From: Siphonodentalium dalli
Lineage: Eukaryota > Mollusca > Scaphopoda > Gadilida > Siphonodentaliidae
Assembly (NCBI GenBank): GCA_032622095.1
Contig: CP136064.1
Coordinates: 47,197,573-47,261,572, forward strand
Reading direction: 5' to 3'
DNA length: 64,000 nucleotides
A model generated the notes under the pieces. The model was not told the origin of the DNA and did not search any database. It was given only the letters and a program-made list of their open reading frames with translations. Shown here piece after piece: positions 55,691-64,000 of this stretch (its first letter is position 1; every line of letters starts with the position of its first letter). A program made the translations under genes and the position numbers.

Positions 55691-57002
55691 GCTAACTCCC
55701 TACCCATCCAAACCAATGCAAACAAGAGGTGATATGTCAATAGGAGTTAAGGTTAAGTTATGAGTAAACATATTTATTACCAGGGGTGTTTAGCTACATA
55801 TAACCATGTAAATGACGTATCGATGGTGTTATTAGCTTGGTGTTATGAGGCGTTACGCATTCACCGAGAAATAACTGCAACTAGCCACGTGGGCGCCGAC
55901 CAATCAGAATGCTGGATTTAGTGATGACAACACTTAGTGTGTAAATATATGCAAATGATATGTTTGAAGTTTCTATCAACTGAGGTCTTTGAAGACCTCC
56001 ACGGGATTTTTTACGTATTTACATTCAAATCGGCGCGTTGGACCATTTGTTCAAGATTATACGAATTGGACAGCTTATATATACTCGTATATAGCTCAGT
56101 GCTAGTTCAATTTATGCAAGCACTAGTCTGATCTTCGCCAACTCGATCGGTTCGCACATCATGGGGGAAATAGTGCGTTTGAACAATGCATGAGATATCG
56201 TTTTAATCTTAAATTCCTTGCAAATGATAGCGAATGATCAGTGGTGGCCTGATGGTTTTTGGGGGTCCGGGTATATCTTTGGAAGGGGCCCGGGCACACC
56301 GACCGACCATGCATGGTTGCAACCTGTTAGAGAACATAAAATTAAGAGTGAAAATCGCAAAATCCTGGCGTTTAGAGGCATTTCGGCTGAAGAAAAAAAA
56401 CAATGCATATATCCAAAGGCAGCACAAGGCAATACACTCAACATATAGTTTATTCGAATTTGTGTGTTTAGGGAGCAGTACACGATTTCGACTGTCTGAG
56501 AAATAGAAAAATAAGTATCTGGGTGCCAGTGTAGCCTGTGTTAAATGTGACATTACTGGTTTGAAGGTTTAATTATTTTACAAAACTAGGAAAGTACACA
56601 AAAGATTAAACAAATTTATATGCAACATGATTTTCGTATTCAGTAAAGGCCAACTATGTGGTTTGGTTACAGAACAATAGATCGTTTTCTCTCCCCTGAA
56701 TTCTGTCATCTGCGCTTGCAAGACAAATTTACTGAAATTCACTCTGTCTCGTCTATTTTTGTGTTGAAAATGGTCAATTTGAGAAAAAATGGGTAAAATT
56801 AAGCGTTTTGTTTGCAAAACAAGGGGAATAACTCAGTGAGAAAGAAGTAGAGACATTTTATTACACCACCTACAATATCTGTCGAAATATAAAACATGCT
56901 TGATGGGAACTATGCCAAAGATGATGGATCGGTATAGATATGACGTACACTACCCCATCCCATGTTGGCCATAATTGATGGGAATTGTGTACTGCCCCGT
57001 AA
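55691..57002. other. No gene recognised
   Basis: Overlapping ORFs at 56209-56553 on both strands have no recognisable family. No repeat is evident. Confidence 0.4.
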
Positions 57003-57496
57003 AGGCCCGCGAGGCCTTAGTTGTTGAAAATATTCATATGTGTTCTAATCACCGTAAACAGAAAAACATTAAAACGTATACAGTTTCGTTCATATATACC
57101 ATGACCATCACGTAAACAGCATGTTATCATAAAGACCTACTATATTTTACCTAAGCAAGAGCCTGATTGTGTTACAGAAGACAGCACAATGCTACTGGCT
57201 AATCACACACAAATGACATAAACGCTCTTTAATAGTTCCATATCAGGAATTCATCAACAAAGAACGCTCTTTATGTTTACCATCATAATATAAACAAACA
57301 CCAGAAAAGTAACTTTTTATGCTTTTGTTTACATAACAATGGTAACACATTTGACAATAACATACTGTTTATGCGATATTTCTTATTTGTATACGGACAA
57401 AGTCTGTCTACATTTTGATGTTCTTTCTGTTTGTGGCGGTTTTTGACGGGTGGAAATATTTTCACAGGATACCCACCGCCAAGGCCAACCGTACCT
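57003..57496. mobile_element. TTAA family 2 MITE, copy C (494 bp)
   Basis: Full-length and in the same orientation as A and B, but with AGGCCCGCG at the left end and flanked by GTAA and AAGG rather than TTAA. The flanks have decayed or the site was atypical. Confidence 0.85.
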
Positions 57497-57839
57497 AAGG
57501 AACTTTCAACCTGGTAAATTGGTAAACAATCTACTGAAATGTTTTATCTTTACATTCTTCGTGTGTGAGTTAATATTCACAGTTTTGTATTGATATCTTT
57601 TGTGCTCTGAATTAGGAGTATTCTGTCAGATGGACTGTTTGGCTGCAAGAGTTAGGTTTGATATTTGCTCTAATATCTACATGAGGTGATCCGAGATACC
57701 GGAGATTGTCTGTACACTGCTGTTATGTTTTGTCGGACACTAATGCCATATTAGAATATTATTGAGTCTGGTTGTCTCAGTTACTACTTGGGTTAGTCCG
57801 GTGTCATCAAGGAAATCTGTGAATTCGTCATTGGGGGGG

Positions 57840-57990
57840 GGGGGGGGTGATTTGGGGAGTCACGTTTGATTGTAGGCTTGTGATCCTGGTTATACTTGGG
57901 TAGTTGAATTCGCCCAAAATCAACAATATACTCTCCAGTTTGATGAGGCTCTCCATTGATTTCGAAGACTTGCGTTCTGCACTAGCGGCT
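57840..57990 (-). mobile_element. Possible LINE endonuclease scrap
   Basis: The minus strand reads SMESLIKLESILLILGEFNY then PSIT, resembling the LLIMGDFNYPDI motif of LINE apurinic endonucleases, with D changed to E. Only about 40 codons agree. It ends near a run of 13-14 G (57834). Confidence 0.35.
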
Positions 57991-58131
57991 AGTCGATTCT
58001 GTTCGATATCCACATCAGCGCCCCGATTAGATATCGGATTTCTATACTGCGGAAAAGTGGCGATTCGTAGGGCCATATAAAAAGAAAATTAAGTGTATAA
58101 TGTACAATAGAATACCCACGACTACTATTAA

Positions 58132-58515
58132 CCCTTTAACCAACAGAAGGCCCCTGTGCCAATGCATTCTCTTATATATGCGAGTCGACCATAGGTCGCC
58201 TCGCATATATAAGAGAATGCATTGGCTTAACACATTAAAAATTATAAAATTGTTAAAGAATGTAAGAACAAATGGTAAAAAGTGTTAAAAAAAGATTTTT
58301 TTTATAGGCCAATGCATTCTCTTATATATGCGAGGCGACCTATGGTCGACTCGCATATATAAGAGAATGCATTGGCACAAGGCATAACTGTAACTATCAC
58401 AATGTGGTCAAGGGGCCGGTTCCAATGATATCCATATGTGTATGGTTTTATTGAGACAGACCGAAGATATTTTAGGCTGTTGAAGCTTTATTTGTCCGGT
58501 TTGTTGGGTAAAGGG
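58132..58515 (+). mobile_element. piggyBac-like MITE with hairpin module, copy 1 (384 bp)
   Basis: Ends CCCTTTAACCAACA and TGTTGGGTAAAGGG (inverted), flanked by TTAA at 58128-58131 and 58516-58519. CCC...GGG next to TTAA is the piggyBac pattern. Inside, two 69-bp hairpins (58158-58226 and 58308-58376) stand in opposite orientation, separated by AT-rich DNA. The right part holds GGAACCGGCCCC-type sequence and AAGATATTTTAGGCTGTTGA. No ORF. Confidence 0.93.
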
Positions 58516-58519
58516 TTAA

Positions 58520-59882
58520 GTTATTTAGCTATTCGTAATTCTTAACAATAGTAATTCATTATGCGTAAGGCGGCTGTTGACATTTCCCTAAATGACAATG
58601 AATTGATGATGTAATCCGTATACAAATATTTAGCGTATTTGTTTACCTATTTGGATCATCGGTCAGCCATTATTGTGCATTTCAAAAGAGGGGCCCACGG
58701 CGTTATTTGCGTTTTATATAGTTATCCTTCTATGTTCATCTGCAAATAATGAATTTCTCTCCGCCTGCACATATATCTCAACCATAGCTTATCGGGTCTG
58801 ATTGGAATCTGGTACGGAGGTTCGCCACCAGGGGTTTTCTCAAAGGGGACAAAATGACGTTGTTCGAGATTTCCGTTGTAGAGTTATCCTTCTTTGTTCA
58901 TCTGGAAATTATGGTTTTTTGCCAGACATAGGTTTAGGTGTCGCAGAGTTAGCTAATCTTGATTTATCAAATTATTGTTTTATTAGTAACTAAGACTTTT
59001 TCAAACCATATACCATTTGGATTCCATTCCAGCGTGTCGCTTTAATCGCCCGACTTAAACAGAAGCAATATTATGCTCAATGAAAACTTCCTAAATTATA
59101 TGTGAAATCTCGTGGTTACGAGATTGCAAGTGATAACCCATCTTCATTCGGCGTCCAATCGTTTATGTTCACACAGTATAACACTCGGTGGGGATGATAA
59201 CAGGGACGGGGAGGATATATAGGAGGGCCGGAATCTGGTTTGAATAAGTATTAGTTACTCATACAACTTTAATTTGATAAATCAAATGTTCATTGTTATG
59301 TCGTAACACGACTCATTGTCTAACGGATAGGAATAGAGACTGATTCCACCTTATCATGAGACCGATGCCACTTAAACGATAACGAACAGTTCGACGATGA
59401 TCAATATGTTTTCAGTGCACACACCTCGGAATAAATATCGGTCCTGTTTAGCTAAACTCGTTCTGGTGAAATTGATACCTCGATTCTGGATTTCCATAAA
59501 CTATGGATCCAAACGAAGCGCCCGTAACTTATGGTGTCATCTAAACGATGTGATGGCGATGAGAAAGTGTTCTATGTCAATATTTTCAATGATGCATCCT
59601 ACATCAAATGTTGTTGATTGGAGAATTTCCAAAACGATAGACAAATTCCACGTTGGCAATAGAGATTGGGTATGAGGGCGCATATGAAGAACCAGTGTTA
59701 ACATGCTGATAAACTGGGTGGAGACCTATGTTATGTCCCTCAGTGTGAGACAAAACCCCAAGGACAGCATGGCCCTATAACCCGCAATTGTGGAGTATTT
59801 GAAACCTGTCCAAACTAATATGTAATAGGGAATAAGAAAAGTCTACACAGGTCGCCCAAAAGCTTAGGGGTCAATATGTCAT
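58520..59882. other. No gene recognised
   Basis: The interval between two inverted MITEs. The ORF at 59397-59675 (92 codons) has no recognisable family; none of the sequence looks like a transposase. Confidence 0.45.
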
Positions 59883-59886
59883 TTAA

Positions 59887-60276
59887 CCCTTTACCCAACA
59901 AACCTGCCAAAACCGGCCAAATAAAGCTTAAACAGCCTAAAATATCTTCGGTCTGTCTCAATAGAACCATACAAATATGGATATCATTGGAACCGGCTCC
60001 TTGACCACATTGTGATAGTTACAGTTATGCCCTGTGCCAATGCATTCTCTTATATATGCGAGTCGACCATAGGTCGCCTCGCATATATAAGAGAATGCAT
60101 TGGCCTAAAAAATCTGTTTTTAACACTTTTTACCATTTTTTCTTACATTATTTAACAATTTTATAATTTTTAATGTGTTAAGCCAATGCATTCTCTTATA
60201 TATGCGAGGCGACCTATGGTCGACTCGCATATATAAGAGAATGCATTGGCACAGGGCCGTTCTATTGGGTAAAGGG
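59887..60276 (-). mobile_element. piggyBac-like MITE with hairpin module, copy 2 (390 bp)
   Basis: Reverse orientation of copy 1, with TTAA at 59883-59886 and 60277-60280 and hairpins at 60036-60104 and 60182-60250. The two copies are very similar across their length, which points to recent spread. Confidence 0.93.
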
Positions 60277-60682
60277 TTAATAGCCCAACGATTGAAATGT
60301 AAACTTGCAGTTGTAATACTTCTGAAAACCCTGCCGCCACGAGCGCATGCGCAGATTTTGAAAGTCTGTTGCCCCGCTCTGACTCGGAGACAATTGACAT
60401 GGTAAAATTATGTGCTGATATGCCGGTGCAATCATTAGTTGAAGTAGTTGGGTATATGTGGAGCAAGCAATACTATTGTGCAATTTGTGCCATGTGTATC
60501 AACGGTATTGGCGGAAATGCACGTATGCGAACAGATTTGTCCCCTCTATTGATTGAGTATATCCACCACCCAAGCTTGAGAGTTTGGTTTCGGTGAACAC
60601 ATTTGGGCTGTCTTCTTTGTCATTACTGATACACAAAGATAGATCGCGAGAATCTCTCAAATTTGAAAGATCGCCTAGACTA

Positions 60683-60735
60683 TACCTGCGGTCAGATGCT
60701 CGTAGCCCGTTTATATATAACCATGGTATATGCCA
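60683..60735 (-). repeat. Short dispersed repeat, inverted relative to 62363
   Basis: The reverse complement (CCATGGTTATATATAAACGG, GCTACGAGNATCTGACCGC) matches 62363-62415 almost exactly. Confidence 0.75.
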
Positions 60736-60839
60736 GATATAACCGTACAAAAAAACCGCCGTTCTTTTTACCGTGTATTTATCCATGGTGTGTGTGCCGG
60801 TGGTTGCCCGTAACATGCTGCCCGGCGTCATTGCTTTGA

Positions 60840-62360
60840 AAGGTAATCATGTTCGACTGGTGTTGTTAGATTGGTAATGAGATTAGTGGTTTCTCTGTCT
60901 TGACTGGTCATATTTACTGTTTGAACTTTGTCTGAAATAGACGCACTTTTTATACTAGAATTTGCGTAACTGGAGCAAAAGTATTTATATAATATATAGA
61001 GATATATATATACTATATGCGACTGCATCCAATTTGGGTTTATTTGGGATGTCTTTAGTGTAGTTTTGTGGTTATGAGAGCTCATTTCCCCCTGATTTAT
61101 GCTCCATAATTATGTGGTCTTCTCCTTTAAAATTTCTATATGATATCCCCGACGCAGGGGCTATACAATTCCCCGACATGGGGCGGGCTTTGGCTACCGG
61201 GTTGACCATTGCAGATCTCACCGACGGGGTGGCTATCCCTCCCCGACAGGGGTGGGGATGTAGCCCCCTGACTTCTCCCGGGTGCCACGCAACATAATTT
61301 AGTATCGATGATTTCTCGTCTTCAGTGAATGCAAGACTGCGCTCTTAGCATGGGGTACCAAGCAGGAACGTGTCAACATGAGTGGTTATGCAGGGGTCTT
61401 ACCCCCCCCCCCCCCCCGAACTGTAGTCAAACCAAATGCAACATTAATTGGAAAATTCACACCAAAATTAGGTTGAAATTGTTCTCGTAGTTTGATTTCC
61501 AACAATTTCTTAGTGACGAATTTGTTGTTTTTAGACCAACATTTGAATATTTCCCTTTCATTTGCAAAATTCTGGACTGAAATGGCCATCAGTTGGCAAT
61601 TTTCAAACCTAAGGGTGAGTATCAGGTTAAAAATTTCCCCGAATTGGAAAGCTTGAGGCCAGTCTAGATGCTAGGATTGTCAAATTTTCATGTTCAGATT
61701 TTCAAAATGTTATCATATCGGGCCTAACCATCGTCCGACCCGTGTATTCTGTGCCCTTGCTAATTAATTTAAGAAAAAATAAATCGGGGTGTAAATTTGT
61801 CTGGCGTTATACCATTAGATGTTAGGATTTTTAAATCTCATTCTGGGCCGAACCATCCTTTTCATCCCCCTGCATGGCCAGTGGCCACAAGACTACTGGT
61901 CCATTTAGAATAGGCTATCATCTAGTAGTATGTGAGGGAACATTTGGGAAAAATCAAATCACCGGATGGGGGTGCAAATTGAATTACGCAAACTTATGAG
62001 TTTGGTGTGGTTCAATGGAGTGGGGCGCAGTTAGAAATTCCAACGAAAACCCTCTAGCCAAGTCCAGAGTGCCAAATATCCCAGACTCAACCGGGGGTGC
62101 CCCTCGCGACTTTTAGTTTATGCATTCGGCATAGGCCTATTTGTTTTCTATCCTAGAATACACTGCACCGGCGGCAATATATTGCCATACTCTGAATGAA
62201 AACGCTTCCGTTGCGATCACACAGTAAAGTCGTGCTGCAAGTACGACGATAACTATGTTGTAGAAACGATACGGAAGAAGGATTGTCAAAAAATGCAATA
62301 TCAAAATACACAGGGCAAGGCTTGTCGATCCAAACTGTGGAGTGTGTTTTCGTTGTCTAT
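60840..62360. other. No gene recognised; poly-C run
   Basis: Unassigned sequence with a run of about 17 C near 61400-61417. The direct repeats CCCCGACGCAGGGGCT, CCCCGACATGGGGCGG and CCCCGACAGGGGTGGG (61148-61255) are short CCCCGAC palindromic boxes about 50 bp apart. Confidence 0.45.
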
Positions 62361-62362
62361 TT

Positions 62363-62415
62363 CTCGCATATAACCATGGTTATATATAAACGGACTACGA
62401 GAATCTGACCGCTGT
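62363..62415 (+). repeat. Short dispersed repeat
   Basis: Second copy of the 60683 repeat, directly joined to the truncated MITE that follows. Confidence 0.75.
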
Positions 62416-62545
62416 ATTTATGAGATATTTCTTATTTATATACGGACAAAGTCTGTCTACATTTTGATGTTATTTCTGTTTGTGGCGGTTTTTGACGGGT
62501 GGAAATATTTTCACAGGATACCCACCGCCAAGGCCAACCGTACCT
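62416..62545 (+). mobile_element. TTAA-flanked MITE family 2, copy E, right end only
   Basis: From TTTATGAGATATTTCTTATT to the terminus GGCCAACCGTACCT, followed by TTAA (62546-62549). The left three quarters are missing and the break point meets the repeat at 62363. Confidence 0.88.
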
Positions 62546-62549
62546 TTAA

Positions 62550-63852
62550 CTCGAATCACCTACGAACGCATCAAATGCATATAGTTAATCCGAGCAAGCC
62601 TCATCGCGAAACGGCGAACAGGATCCGAAACAGAATCTCACTATCTATGTATTTTATTTTGTCGCGAATATCCTGATTTTCAAAATAGCGGAAAAAGTTT
62701 GATATGCGATAAATTTGGAATTTAGATTCTTTGTACATAAATTCCATACTTTATGATAAATCGAATAGACTTACAATGTCTTGTCGATTATATCATAACT
62801 GTTCACATATGGGACCAACTTTGACAACCAAATTATCTTATTTCTACCTTATTCTTACAAACAATTGATAAATGACACTTCTCTCAAAAGACAACACCGA
62901 CAGCTCACAGTTGTTGAACACGCATTCATTTGCGGACGACGGATAAATTCCGTTAAGTTAATTTAAAGACATATATACGTGCTTATCCCGCTGTATCAAA
63001 CTGATATTTTTCGAGTCGGTCACTACTCAAATTTGAAGAATTCATAGTTAAACTGCGTTGATATCACGCACCTCATTGAATATAGTAGACTTGTAGTGCG
63101 CATGCGTATCAAAATCAACTACACAGCATTACACACATACTGGCTGATATATGCATTAACCGGGCTGCCGCTGCTATACGTGTATAACAAGTAATTTTTT
63201 CTCAGACCAACAAAATTATTTCAAATATTTATAGCAGGTGAGTAAATATGAGAGAGAGAGAGAGAGAGAGGGGGGTGGAGGGGAGAGAGAGAGAAGAAAA
63301 GAGATAGAAAGAATAATTTTCTCGCCGTCCATACAGATGAATATTTTTTGGCACAGATACTGACATCGTGGGCAATTTCATTCATCCAGATGTCGAACTC
63401 CTCATTTGTTCATTTATATAATGGAGAATCACCAACGAGCGGCCGGTAGGACTGAGCACACGTGTGAAGAGATAAATGGATCAGATCACAATCATTCTTT
63501 TGTGTGCCTCGGTCCGGTAGATTTCTAGGAGACCACTGCATGCTGCTTGGCATTGATTCGAGGAAAGGCAGTGTAACAGTTAAAGCATCGATATCGACAC
63601 AAAAACACAGGCTGACAACCGCTATACTTGTTTCTGCACTGACGCCAGTTAGTTATAGAATCGCTAAGTTGGAATCACTTCGGAAGTTCACACACGTACG
63701 TATATATTTTAAAGTAAGGTATAAAACAAGGTTTTGTAAACGAGAAGCATTCTCTTGCAACAAACAACATGATCCTTTTAACGAAGTGATCCATTTATAT
63801 ACCAAGAGACAAAAAAGACCGTTATTACATTAAAACGTGCCAACCAACAGGG
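62550..63852. other. No gene recognised; AG microsatellite
   Basis: An AG-rich microsatellite lies at about 63249-63300. The plus-strand ORF at 63504-63833 (109 codons, GTG start) has no recognisable family and is not called as a gene. Confidence 0.45.
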
Positions 63853-63856
63853 TTAA

Positions 63857-64000
63857 CCCTTTACCCAACAGAAGGGCCCTGTGCCAATGCATTATCTTAT
63901 ATATGCGAGTCGACCATAGGTCGCCTCGCATATATAAGAGAATGCATTGGCTTAACACATTAAAAATTATAAAATTGTTAAAGAATGTAAGAAAAAATGG
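63857..64000 (+). mobile_element. piggyBac-like MITE with hairpin module, copy 3, cut by window end
   Basis: TTAA at 63853-63856, then CCCTTTACCCAACAGAAGGG and the first hairpin (63883-63951), continuing as in copy 1 until the window ends. Same orientation as copy 1. Confidence 0.92.

Noticed and set aside
58158-58376. Hairpins considered as microRNA genes
   Set aside because: They are part of repeated MITEs with perfect arms; without small-RNA data a microRNA call is not justified.
63504-63833. Plus-strand ORF of 109 codons
   Set aside because: Starts at GTG, has no recognisable domain, splice context or neighbour supporting it.

Overview
The window looks like AT-rich, repeat-dense nuclear DNA of a marine invertebrate, most likely a mollusc or another lophotrochozoan. 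The grounds are small exons with canonical GT/AG splice sites and multi-kilobase introns, many decayed non-LTR retrotransposons (LINEs), many short palindromic DNA transposons (MITEs) and many satellites. There are no bacterial operons, no intact transposase and no long ORF. The clade assignment is inference from the style of the repeats.

One host gene is supported. It is an astacin-family (M12A) zinc metalloprotease on the minus strand, assembled here from six exons: 35342-35456 (signal peptide), 30710-30806 and 29073-29248 (propeptide, RKRFKR cleavage site, start of the protease), 17411-17531, 14605-14680 and 6367-6570 (zinc site and Met-turn). The phases at all five junctions agree, which gives about 263 residues up to the Met-turn. 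A damaged C-terminal exon may follow at 6117-6307. Positions 6.3-35.5 kb are therefore mainly introns of this gene filled with mobile elements. I see no second convincing host gene in 35.5-64 kb.

Layout. 0-4.6 kb: tandem repeats, including a 42-bp minisatellite of about 1.5 kb. 6.6-10.7 kb: a roughly 190-bp satellite with related inverted segments on either side. 10.8-13.6 kb: a LINE carrying a mariner-type MITE, then a retroposed insertion with a 16-bp target duplication. 14.8-19.6 kb: hairpin MITEs, LINE tails and a foldback element. 20.2-24.8 kb: a YMDD reverse transcriptase remnant, an element ending in inverted tandem repeats, a LINE ORF1 split by an 18S rRNA fragment, and a nested inverted-repeat element. 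29.8-31.1 kb: a 64-bp minisatellite and a 230-bp palindrome on either side of exon 2. 35.9-47.2 kb: foldback elements, three LINE fragments, TTAA-flanked MITEs and a triplicated hairpin. 47.4-64 kb: degenerate tandem repeats, a 2.46-kb inverted-repeat element and three piggyBac-like MITEs.

The mobile DNA gives the main observations. Three unrelated MITE families have TTAA target sites, one of them proven by an internal empty site. A 69-bp hairpin module is shared by two MITE families with different termini and different target duplications. A 130-bp piece of 18S rRNA lies inside a LINE ORF1, and removing it restores the frame. None of the mobile elements looks able to move on its own. All coordinates and phases were read by eye; no database search was possible.
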